A stretch of 12,351 nucleotides of DNA from Myxococcota bacterium (GTDB lineage Bacteria > Myxococcota > Polyangia > GCA-2747355 > JAKLHH01), in assembly GCA_022710245.1 (NCBI GenBank), contig JAKLHH010000099.1:1-12351 (forward strand). Reading direction: 5' to 3'. Position numbers and translations under genes: made by a program. The notes under the pieces are model-generated. The model was given only the letters and a program-made list of their open reading frames with translations, did no database searches and was not told where the DNA came from. Below are positions 6,433-12,351 of the stretch, piece by piece (the first letter of the stretch is position 1; every line of letters starts with the position of its first letter).

Positions 6433-8250
6433 TCACGGGCAGTAGAACTTGGCTGGCTCGTCCGTCCCGTCGACGATCGTGGTGATGCTGCCCGGGCAGC
6501 TGCCGGTCCACTCCACCTTCTCGCCGGGCGAGCCCACGAGGTCCACGCCGCAGCTCCCGATCCCCTTGCAGGTCCCCTTGACGGACTTGCAGCTCTGCTC
6601 GAGCTTGGCGTTCACGAAGGTGCAGGTGACGCGCTCCTTGAGCTGCGTCCCGCACTGGAAGGTCACCGTCTCGCTGACGCCGTCGAGGCTGCTGGTGGCG
6701 GCGCCCCCGCAGGTGCTCTTCCATTCGATCTTGTCGCCCTGGGTCCCCTTCACGTCGACGACGCACTTGCCGACCCCGGAGCAGGAGCCCTGCGGCGAGT
6801 CGCACTGCTGACTGGCGCTCGAGCCGTTGAAGAGGCAGGTCACCTGCTCGTAGACGGCTCCGCCGCAGGCGAAGCTCGCCTCCTCGTCGACGCCGTCGAG
6901 GACCGTGTAGGCGACGCTGCCGCAGTCGCTGCTCCACTCCACCTTGTCCCCCTGCAGGCCCGTCACGGTGACCTTGCAGGCGAGCTCGCCCTTGCAGGTG
7001 CCCAGAGCGGACTGGCAGCTGTGCGTCGTCCCCGAGCCCTTGAAGTTGCAGGTCACCACCTCGGTGACCCCGTTGCCGCACTGCGGGTTGATCGCCTTGG
7101 GATCGCAGGGCCAGCAGCGCCCGTCCTTCTCCTCGCAGTAGGTGAAGCCGCCGCAGAAGCCGGTCTTGCGGCAGTCCTCGACGCAGCTCGCCATGCCGGT
7201 GGCCTCGTCGCAGACGTAGCCGGGGTCGCACTTGAGCGTGCCGCAGGTGGGCTTGACCGGGATGCACTTGTGCTCGAGGCAGACGTAGTCGCTCCCGCCG
7301 GCCGGGTTGCAGTCCGGGTTGCCCTCGCAGCCGCCCTGGCCCAGGCAGGGCTCGCTCCGCGCCGGCTCGCCGGTGCTGCCGACGACGAACGTCCCGTCGA
7401 AGGGGTCGGGTCCGTCGCGGGTCGCGTCCTGATCGAGGCCGCTCCCGCTGAGGTCGCGGACCAGCGCGTCCGCGTGGAGGTGGTACGTGCCGGGGCTGAG
7501 CGGACAGGTCACGTCGACGGTGAAGCCGGCCACCGAGCGCTTCGTCTCCAGCCCGAGTTCGCGCACCTGCAGCTCGCGGAGCTCCCACTTCCCGGCGGCG
7601 AGCGGGCGCGGGCCCGCGCTGCTGTCGTAGGTGATGGTGAGGTACTGGAGCGAGCTCCGATCGATCGGCTTGGAGAACTCCAGCTCGAGGCGCGCCAGCG
7701 CGGAGGGGACGCCGATCTCCGAGGAGCGGGGCGTCGTCGCCACCACGCGAGGCGGCCGGTACGCGGCGCGGAGGTCGAAGGGGACCATCAGGTCGATCGT
7801 CTCCCCGGCGTAGAAGCGGACCGACTCGACCACGCCGGTCGCGACCACCTCGTCGCGGGGCACCGCGGGCGTCACTCCGCGCGCGGCGAGCTGGAAGACG
7901 CGATCGCCGTTCTGGCCGGGGAAGAGGCGGAAGAGGGGGAGGGCGGTCTCGACGCCGAGCGGGTAGGTGAGCTGGAGCTCGAGCATCTTGTCGCTGTCGA
8001 CGTCGGTGGCGATGAAGGGGCCGAGCTGCTGCCCCTCGGTGAGCGCGCCCTTGAACCCGCCCGGCGCGTCGAGGGTCAGCTTGATCGAGTGGATCAGCGC
8101 GAGGATCTGGCGCTCGCTGTTGAGCTCGGGGTTCGGCGCCAGCCTGATGTTGATGGCGGTCTCGGCCCCGCTGCAGGCCGCGAGGCCGAGACCGAGGAGG
8201 AGGGCGGGGACCAGGCGCGAGGCCTGGAGGCCGGCTGGCGTCGGGGTCAT
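6433..8250 (-). CDS. lipoprotein with Ig-like domain, Cys-rich region and three six-Cys repeats
   Basis: A product of 605 residues from the chosen ATG. Residues 1-26 are a signal peptide with the lipobox LAAC. Residues 27-160 are unrecognised beta-rich sequence. Residues 166-260 ([17 protein letters not shown], then [10 protein letters not shown]) resemble the SbsA/Big_5 Ig-like fold. Residues 302-391 hold 15 Cys in EGF-like spacing. Residues 396-462, 467-533 and 538-604 are three copies of a six-Cys domain, all with C-x10-C-x6-C-x5-C-x17-C-x18-C and the core DKxEWxSxCG. The same domain occurs six times in the upstream neighbour. The protein is probably surface-exposed and disulfide-bonded; no enzyme motif is seen. 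Alternative in-frame ATGs at 8257-8259 and 8284-8286 lack better ribosome sites and lengthen the signal, so the start is uncertain. It lies in the operon between the six-repeat lipoprotein and the activator. Confidence 0.88.
   Translation of the reverse strand: MTPTPAGLQASRLVPALLLGLGLAACSGAETAINIRLAPNPELNSERQILALIHSIKLTLDAPGGFKGALTEGQQLGPFIATDVDSDKMLELQLTYPLGVETALPLFRLFPGQNGDRVFQLAARGVTPAVPRDEVVATGVVESVRFYAGETIDLMVPFDLRAAYRPPRVVATTPRSSEIGVPSALARLELEFSKPIDRSSLQYLTITYDSSAGPRPLAAGKWELRELQVRELGLETKRSVAGFTVDVTCPLSPGTYHLHADALVRDLSGSGLDQDATRDGPDPFDGTFVVGSTGEPARSEPCLGQGGCEGNPDCNPAGGSDYVCLEHKCIPVKPTCGTLKCDPGYVCDEATGMASCVEDCRKTGFCGGFTYCEEKDGRCWPCDPKAINPQCGNGVTEVVTCNFKGSGTTHSCQSALGTCKGELACKVTVTGLQGDKVEWSSDCGSVAYTVLDGVDEEASFACGGAVYEQVTCLFNGSSASQQCDSPQGSCSGVGKCVVDVKGTQGDKIEWKSTCGGAATSSLDGVSETVTFQCGTQLKERVTCTFVNAKLEQSCKSVKGTCKGIGSCGVDLVGSPGEKVEWTGSCPGSITTIVDGTDEPAKFYCP
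6439..7065 (-). repeat. three tandem six-Cys domain units (coding)
   Basis: The units lie at 6865-7065, 6652-6852 and 6439-6639, each 67 codons, with short linkers and no polyproline. The Cys spacing is identical in all three. DNA identity between them is clearly lower than in the neighbouring gene, suggesting older duplication. Confidence 0.9.
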
Positions 8251-8306
8251 CGGGACCATCTTACGCCAGCCGGGGGAGGGCGTCATCGGGGAGGGGAGGT
8301 GGGAGG

Positions 8307-9809
8307 TCAGAAGAGGAGCTTCTCGTCGAGTCCGTCGATGAGGGTCGTCGCGGTGCCGCCGCAGGTGCTCTTCCACTCGACCTTCTCGCCCTTGGGCCCG
8401 GCGACCACCACCTGGCAGGAGCCGAGGCCCTTGCAGCTGCCCCTGGCCGAGACGCACTCGTTGGTGGTGCCCTTGGTGACGGCGGCGCAGGCGAACACGC
8501 AGGTCACCACCTCCTTCAGCTCCACCGGGGGCGGCGGGGGCGGCACGGGCGGCTGCGCGCAGTCGAAGGTCGCCTTCTCGTCGAGGCCGTCGAGGAGGGT
8601 GGTGGCGGTGCCGCCGCAGCTCGACTTCCAGTCGATCTTGTCACCCTTCTGGCCGGCGACGACGACCACGCAGGAGCCGATGCCCTTGCAGCTCACGCCC
8701 GTCGAGGAGTAGCAGGTCTGCTCGGTCTTGCTGTTGAAGACGCAGAACACCTGCTCCTTCAGCGCGGGCGGCGGGGGCGGCGGGGGCGGCACGATCCCGC
8801 AGTCGAAGAAGGCCTTCTCGTCGAGGCCGTCGAGGAGGGTGGTGGCGTAGCCGCCGCAGCTCGACTTCCACTCGATCTTCTCGCCCTTCTGGCCGGTGAC
8901 CACCGCGATGCAGGAGCCGATGCCCTTGCAGCTCGCGCCGTTCGTGGCGTAGCAGGCCTGCTCGGTCTTGCTGTTGAAGAGGCAGAACACCTGCTCCTTG
9001 GTGGTGGGCGGGGGCGGCAGCGGGTTGCAGTCGAAGGCGGCGTACTCGGCGATGCCGTCGATCACGGTCGTCGCGTAGCCGCCGCAGGTGGACTTCCACT
9101 CGACCTTCTCACCCTTGAGGCCGACCACGTCGACGACGCAGGCGCCGAGGCCCTTGCAGCTGCCCTTGGCCGAGGTGCACTCCTGCACGACCTTGGTGTT
9201 GTTGAAGAGGCACTTGACCTGCTCCTTGAGCTGCGGGGGCGGCGGGGGCGGCGGCACCGGGTTGCAGTCGAAGAGGACCTTCTCGTCGGCGCCGTCGAGG
9301 AGGGTGCTCGCGTAGCCGCCGCAGGTGCTCTTCCAGTCGAGCTTCTCGCCCTGCAGGCCGCTCACCACGGCGGTGCACGAGCCGACGCCCTTGCAGGTGG
9401 CGCCGTTCGAGGCGTAGCAGGCCTGCGGGGTCTTGCTGTTGAAGAGGCAGAAGACCTGCTCCTTCACCTGGGGCGGCGGCGGCTGCGGGACGACCCCGCA
9501 GTCGAAGAAGGCCTTCTCGTCGAGTCCGTCGACCACCGTCGCCGCGTAGCCGCCGCAGCTCGACTTCCAGTCGACCTTCTCGCCCTTGCTGCCGATCACC
9601 TCCACCGTGCAGGAGCCGGTGCCCTTGCAGCTGCCCTTCACCGACGTGCACTCCTGCGGGATCTGCGAGTTGAAGACGCAGATCACGAGCTCCTTGGTGT
9701 CGCCGAGGCCGAGCCTGGACGACAGCTCCTCCTGGCCGGGATCTCCGCCGCAGCCGAGGGGGAGGGCGCCGAGGGCGCCGAGCAGCAGTGTGAGCAGTGA
9801 TCGTCTCAT
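8307..9809 (-). CDS. lipoprotein of six six-Cys repeats joined by polyproline linkers
   Basis: A product of 500 residues and unknown function. Residues 1-20 are a signal peptide ending LPLGC, a probable lipid-bearing Cys. Six units of about 67 residues follow (39-104, 116-182, 195-261, 271-337, 351-417, 432-500), separated by linkers with 4-8 consecutive Pro. Five units have the pattern C-x9-10-C-x6-7-C-x5-C-x17-C-x18-C, with the shared core GEKxxWKSxCGG and the DGLDEK segment. The last unit ends at DEKLLF and lacks the sixth Cys, but has an extra Cys (441) near its first. The look is of a rigid, disulfide-rich surface rod or binding array. The ATG at 9807-9809 has AGGAGG seven bases upstream and starts the signal peptide; an in-frame ATG 120 bases upstream would include the sigma-54 promoter. 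First gene of the probable operon. Confidence 0.92.
   Translation of the reverse strand: MRRSLLTLLLGALGALPLGCGGDPGQEELSSRLGLGDTKELVICVFNSQIPQECTSVKGSCKGTGSCTVEVIGSKGEKVDWKSSCGGYAATVVDGLDEKAFFDCGVVPQPPPPQVKEQVFCLFNSKTPQACYASNGATCKGVGSCTAVVSGLQGEKLDWKSTCGGYASTLLDGADEKVLFDCNPVPPPPPPPQLKEQVKCLFNNTKVVQECTSAKGSCKGLGACVVDVVGLKGEKVEWKSTCGGYATTVIDGIAEYAAFDCNPLPPPPTTKEQVFCLFNSKTEQACYATNGASCKGIGSCIAVVTGQKGEKIEWKSSCGGYATTLLDGLDEKAFFDCGIVPPPPPPPPALKEQVFCVFNSKTEQTCYSSTGVSCKGIGSCVVVVAGQKGDKIDWKSSCGGTATTLLDGLDEKATFDCAQPPVPPPPPPVELKEVVTCVFACAAVTKGTTNECVSARGSCKGLGSCQVVVAGPKGEKVEWKSTCGGTATTLIDGLDEKLLF
8310..9695 (-). repeat. six tandem coding repeats, period 228-243 bp
   Basis: In coding order the units lie at 9498-9695, 9264-9464, 9027-9227, 8799-8999, 8559-8759 and 8310-8516. 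The spacing varies by multiples of three because the proline linkers differ in length. Units 4 and 5 are the closest pair at DNA level (long shared blocks around the GIGSC and SSCGG codons), suggesting recent duplication. Confidence 0.95.
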
Positions 9810-9816
9810 CGAGTGG

Positions 9817-9822
9817 CCTCCT
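9817..9822 (-). promoter_or_regulatory. ribosome binding site deciding the six-repeat lipoprotein start
   Basis: AGGAGG (complement of 9817-9822) lies seven bases before the ATG at 9807-9809. It is the strongest ribosome site in the window and settles the start in favour of the signal-peptide Met. Confidence 0.85.
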
Positions 9823-9849
9823 GGCGGTGGTTGTGCTGGCAGCTGGGAG

Positions 9850-9865
9850 AGCAACCGACGTGCCA
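9850..9865 (-). promoter_or_regulatory. sigma-54 (-24/-12) promoter of the Cys-repeat operon
   Basis: The minus strand reads TGGCACG, TCGG, TTGCT. This matches the sigma-54 consensus TGGCACG-N4-TTGCW at every defined base, with the required ten bases between GG and GC. The predicted transcript starts near 9839, about 30 bases before the ATG, with AGGAGG in between. Spacing and direction fit the lipoprotein gene, and the third gene of the operon encodes a sigma-54 activator. Confidence 0.85.
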
Positions 9866-9922
9866 CGGGCGCCTTCTCGCGGAGGGCTGGATTCTCAGGC
9901 GAAAGCTCGTCCTGCCGGGGCG

Positions 9923-10022
9923 CTGTCACAAGCGGGTTTCACTTCGCCGGCGGGTCCGCGCATAATGGCCCGGAACCTGGCGGGGCATGCAGACCGCGGC
10001 GAGTGAAACCGGCGCGTGACAG
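9923..10022. promoter_or_regulatory. long imperfect inverted repeat in the divergent promoter region
   Basis: The arm at 9923-9953 pairs with 9994-10022. They share CTGTCAC, then GGTTTCACT, then CGCCG and CGG, with three substitutions and two single-base gaps. Pairing continues inward (GGTC, then CAT) and outward (GGCGCT), leaving a loop of about 22 bases. Relative to the predicted sigma-54 start, the arms lie at about -84 to -114 and -155 to -183, the usual zone for activator binding sites. It also overlaps a possible sigma-70 promoter for the plus-strand gene. It could instead be a structured RNA element or a remnant of a palindromic element. Confidence 0.75.
9938..9966 (+). promoter_or_regulatory. 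possible sigma-70-like promoter for the 10035 gene
   Basis: TTCACT (9938-9943), 17 bases, then CATAAT (9961-9966) gives four of six and five of six consensus matches. The predicted start near 9973 leaves a leader of about 60 bases. The -35 lies in the left arm of the inverted repeat, so a protein bound there would block it. Confidence 0.4.
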
Positions 10023-10034
10023 GGAGCGCCGAGC

Positions 10035-10673
10035 GTGAGGACCTTGAGACCGTCGAGATCGTCAACCCTCGCAGCCGTCCTGCTGGCCCTCGCGCTCCTC
10101 CCGGGCTGCGCCACCTCGCGGTCGGCCACGCGGACGCCTCACAGCGCGGCTGGCCCGCAGCGCCTGCTCGTGCTGCCGCTCCGCGCCGTGGGTCTGAGCG
10201 AAGGGGAGGCCGCCTCGGTCCGCGCGGCCATGGTCCGCGAGCTCAGGCGCGACCTCACGGTCGCCTCGGAGGTCGAGGCCGCCACCGCGGTGGCGGGCAG
10301 CCCCGAGTGCCAGGGCGGCAAGCAGGCCCAGGACCCCTGCGCGCTCGCGGCGGGCGCCGCGGCCGGGGCTACCCAGGTGCTCGCCGGCGCGGTGGGCGGC
10401 ATCGGGCGCACCTTCGTGGTGCAGCTCCGCCTGCTCCACGTGGGCACGGCAGCGGTGCGCACCGTCGAGGAGACGCTCTTCGGCGACCTCGGCAACCTGC
10501 TCCGCGCCGCCGGGCCGATCGCCGCGCGCCTGGTCAACGTGCCGCAGCCGAAGGCCTGGTACACGCGCTGGTGGCTGTGGACCGCGGTGGGCGCCGCGGT
10601 CGCCGCGGGGGTCGTGATCCCGGTGGTGCTCACGCGGCCCAGCGACGACGCCGTCCGCGCCCCGCTGCCCTGA
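10035..10673 (+). CDS. putative lipoprotein with C-terminal transmembrane helix
   Basis: A product of 212 residues and unproven function. Residues 1-25 are a signal peptide ending LALLPGC, with Cys25 as likely lipid site. Residues 42-75 (RLLVLPLRAVGLSEGEAASVRAAMVRELRRD, split here by position only) resemble the start of TolB-N/CsgG/FlgO-like proteins, and about 100-155 continue in that style with a Gly/Ala-rich stretch and repeated beta strands. At 175-200, WYTRWWLWTAVG begins a hydrophobic helix followed by a short charged tail; this ending is common in myxobacterial envelope proteins. Start is GTG with GGGAG seven bases upstream (10023-10027), directly after the inverted repeat. The kinase gene follows 46 bases downstream on the same strand, so a functional link is plausible. 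Confidence 0.82.
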   Translation: MRTLRPSRSSTLAAVLLALALLPGCATSRSATRTPHSAAGPQRLLVLPLRAVGLSEGEAASVRAAMVRELRRDLTVASEVEAATAVAGSPECQGGKQAQDPCALAAGAAAGATQVLAGAVGGIGRTFVVQLRLLHVGTAAVRTVEETLFGDLGNLLRAAGPIAARLVNVPQPKAWYTRWWLWTAVGAAVAAGVVIPVVLTRPSDDAVRAPLP

Positions 10674-10701
10674 TCGCTCGCGCCTCCGAGCACTGCCCGC
10701 G

Positions 10702-10710
10702 TGCTATGAT
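10702..10710 (+). promoter_or_regulatory. extended -10 just before the kinase start
   Basis: TGCTATGAT fits the extended -10 form TGnTATnaT. It ends nine bases before the ATG at 10720, so transcription would start within about three bases of the start codon. No ribosome binding site precedes this ATG. A nearly leaderless transcript is inferred, and transcription from the upstream gene may also supply the kinase. Confidence 0.4.
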
Positions 10711-10719
10711 CGCCCGCGC

Positions 10720-12351
10720 ATGATCACCGCCTCGGCCCGCCTCGGGAAGTACCACCTCGTGCGCCGCGTGGGCGTCGGCGGGATGGCCGAGGTCTACGAG
10801 GCGCAGCTCAAGGGCTCGGCGGGCTTCCGCAAGCGGCTCGCGGTGAAGGTGCTCCTGCCCGACTGCCAGCGCGAGCCGGAGCTGGTGAAGGGCTTCATCG
10901 ACGAGGCGAGCATCCTCGCCCGGCTCAGCCACCCGAACATCGTCCCCGTCTATGACTTCGGCGAGATCGAGGGGACCTACTACCTGGCCATGGAGTACGT
11001 CGACGGCTGGGACCTCGCCGAGGTGCTCTCGCGCTGCCGCCTGACGGAGCGCCGGCTGCCGCCGCCCGCCGCGGCCTACCTGATCTCGGAGCTCGCGCAG
11101 GCGCTCCACTATATCCACACGCGCGAGGACGGCATCGTCCACCGCGACGTCTCGCCGCACAACGTCTTCGTCACCCGCGAGGGGCACCTGCGGCTCGGCG
11201 ACTTCGGCGTGGCCAAGGCGATGGCCCGCCTCTCGCGCACGACCACCGGGCAGATCAAGGGCAAGCTCGCCTACCTCGCGCCCGAGCAGGTGACGGGCGA
11301 CCCGGTCTCGCCGCGCACCGACGTCTTCGGCGCCGGGCTCGTCCTCTACGAGCTGCTCACCTCGCGCCGCTTCAACCCGGGCGTCGGCGAGGTGGAGATG
11401 CTGGCGAGGGCAGGGCACCCGGTCTTCGAGCCGCCCTCGCGCCTCGCGCCCGAGGCCGCGCCCCTCGACGAGATCGTGCGCGGGGCCCTGCAGCCGCACC
11501 CGGCCATGCGCACGCGCGACGCGGCGCTCCTCGGGGAGCAGCTCGACGGCTACCTCGAGCGCTGCCCGTTCGGGCCGGCCGAGCTGGCCACGCTCCTCGC
11601 CCAGCTCCACCCCGACGAGCCGCTCCGCGCGGCTGCCACCGCGCCCACGCAGGGCGCGCCAGCGCAAGGCACACCTGCGCCAGGCGCGCCCTCCCGGGGC
11701 GGCGCCACGATCTCGCAGGGCGGCTTCGACCCCGAGCAGCCGACCCTCGAGGACAGCTCCGACGTGCAGCGCGTGGTGCAGGCTGCGAGGGCGCCCGCGC
11801 CGGACAGCGGCACCGCGCCGCACAGCGGGACCGCGCCGCACAGCGGGACCGCGCCGCACAGCGGGACCGCGCCGCACAGCGGGACCGCGCCGCACAGCGG
11901 GACCGCGCCGGACAGCGGGACCGCGCTGCTCCCGGTCAAGAGCACCGGGACGCTGATGCTCGAGTCCGCTCCGCCCCGCTCGCGGCGCGGTCTGGTGGTC
12001 GCCCTCGCGCTCGTGGGGGTGGCGGGTCTCGTGGCGGGCGGCGTCCTGGTGCTGCGCGCCCGCGCGCGCACCGGCGGTGAGTCGTCCGGCTCCGGCTCGG
12101 GCCTGGGCTCCGGCTCGGGCCTGTCGATGGCGGACCCCGGCTCCGGCAGGGGCCCCGCCTCGCAGCCCGGCGCCGCTTCGCGGCCGGCGACGACCACCCA
12201 GCCCGCGGCCACGCGACCCGCGACGCCCGGCGAGGGCAGCGGTGAGCCCGCGCTCGTCTCGCGCCCGCCGCGTGAGGGCAGCGGTGAGCCCGCGCTCGTC
12301 TCGCGCCCGCCGCGTGAGGGCAGCGGTGAGCCCGCGCTCGTCTCGCGCCCG
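10720..12351 (+). CDS. membrane Ser/Thr protein kinase, 3' end outside window
   Basis: 544 codons are visible, with no stop. Residues 11 to about 280 form a eukaryotic-type kinase domain: glycine loop GVGGMAEVY (18-26), ATP lysine Lys43 in LAVKVL, alpha-C Glu62, HRDVSPHN (141-148) with catalytic Asp143 and Asn148, DFG (161-163), an activation loop with TTT (174-176) and APE (187-189). The lysine of the usual HRDLKPxN is Ser here, as is common in myxobacterial kinases; an active enzyme is expected. A linker follows with seven APxSGT units, then a transmembrane helix at about 424-445 flanked by Arg, then a Gly/Ser/Pro-rich tail, presumably periplasmic, ending in perfect 14-residue repeats. It is well placed to phosphorylate the ligand of, or act upstream of, the FHA activator at 5046-6401; this link is inference. 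Confidence 0.95.
   Translation, partial: MITASARLGKYHLVRRVGVGGMAEVYEAQLKGSAGFRKRLAVKVLLPDCQREPELVKGFIDEASILARLSHPNIVPVYDFGEIEGTYYLAMEYVDGWDLAEVLSRCRLTERRLPPPAAAYLISELAQALHYIHTREDGIVHRDVSPHNVFVTREGHLRLGDFGVAKAMARLSRTTTGQIKGKLAYLAPEQVTGDPVSPRTDVFGAGLVLYELLTSRRFNPGVGEVEMLARAGHPVFEPPSRLAPEAAPLDEIVRGALQPHPAMRTRDAALLGEQLDGYLERCPFGPAELATLLAQLHPDEPLRAAATAPTQGAPAQGTPAPGAPSRGGATISQGGFDPEQPTLEDSSDVQRVVQAARAPAPDSGTAPHSGTAPHSGTAPHSGTAPHSGTAPHSGTAPDSGTALLPVKSTGTLMLESAPPRSRRGLVVALALVGVAGLVAGGVLVLRARARTGGESSGSGSGLGSGSGLSMADPGSGRGPASQPGAASRPATTTQPAATRPATPGEGSGEPALVSRPPREGSGEPALVSRPPREGSGEPALVSRP
11797..11922 (+). repeat. 18-bp tandem repeat, seven units, within the kinase gene
   Basis: Seven contiguous units encode AP(H/D)SGT. 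The five central units (11815-11904) are identical and read APHSGT; the first and last read APDSGT. They lie in the juxtamembrane linker between kinase domain and membrane helix. Near-perfect DNA identity suggests copy-number change by slippage. Confidence 0.95.
12232..12351 (+). repeat. 42-bp perfect tandem repeat running off the window
   Basis: Units at 12232-12273, 12274-12315 and 12316-12351 (cut by the edge after 36 bases) are identical. Each encodes EGSGEPALVSRPPR in the presumed extracytoplasmic tail of the kinase. The true copy number is unknown because the array continues beyond the window. Confidence 0.95.

Noticed and set aside
5566..8712. Open frame of 1048 codons on the plus strand
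   Set aside because: It lies antisense to the activator and both Cys-repeat lipoproteins, whose domains are unmistakable. High GC alone explains the absence of stops.
8764..8790. G-rich runs considered as a G-quadruplex
   Set aside because: Only three runs of three or more G occur here, and the sequence is fully explained by the complement of proline codons.
10630..11895. Open frame of 421 codons on the minus strand, starting with a repeated RRGPAV pattern
   Set aside because: It is antisense to the kinase domain, and the repeat is just the reverse reading of the 18-bp array.
11797..12351. Short regular repeats considered as a CRISPR array
   Set aside because: The units are contiguous with no unique spacers, are in frame, and encode a coherent protein linker and tail.

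Overview
The window is very GC-rich and codes densely on both strands. Its gene families point to a myxobacterium or a close relative (Myxococcota, former Deltaproteobacteria). They include a Ser/Thr kinase with the HRDVSPxN type of catalytic loop and a single transmembrane helix, a sigma-54 activator with an FHA domain, and many cysteine-rich lipoproteins. No tRNA, rRNA, CRISPR array or insertion sequence was seen. This placement is inferred from protein style; no marker gene is present.

Layout: (1) 1-2666, minus strand: glycogen synthase (glgA), then a small Cys-rich lipoprotein, then a lipoprotein cut by the left edge. A 15-unit hexanucleotide array lies between glgA and the small lipoprotein. 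(2) 2807-3616, plus strand: a lipoprotein divergent from glgA. The two appear to share one AT-rich core as overlapping -10 elements. (3) 3632-4909, minus strand: an M28-type zinc aminopeptidase with about four predicted membrane helices. It converges on the preceding gene, and an 8-bp inverted repeat covers both stop codons. (4) 9809-5046, minus strand: a probable three-gene operon. It holds a lipoprotein with six copies of a six-cysteine domain joined by polyproline linkers, a second lipoprotein with three copies of the same domain, and an FHA-AAA+-Fis sigma-54 activator. (5) 10035-12351, plus strand: a lipoprotein with a C-terminal transmembrane helix, then a membrane Ser/Thr kinase running off the right edge. 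The kinase contains 18-bp and 42-bp tandem repeats.

The most interesting unit is 5046-12351. Upstream of the six-Cys lipoprotein is a textbook sigma-54 promoter (TGGCACG-N4-TTGCT). About 85-185 bp further upstream is a long near-perfect inverted repeat, where activators of this class normally bind. The last gene of the operon encodes such an activator, with an FHA (phosphothreonine-reading) domain, and a Ser/Thr kinase gene sits just across the divergent promoter. The sequence therefore suggests a local circuit: kinase, FHA activator, sigma-54 promoter, surface proteins built from an unrecognised six-Cys repeat, with feedback on the activator itself. The promoter, domains and repeats are read directly. 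The circuit is inference.
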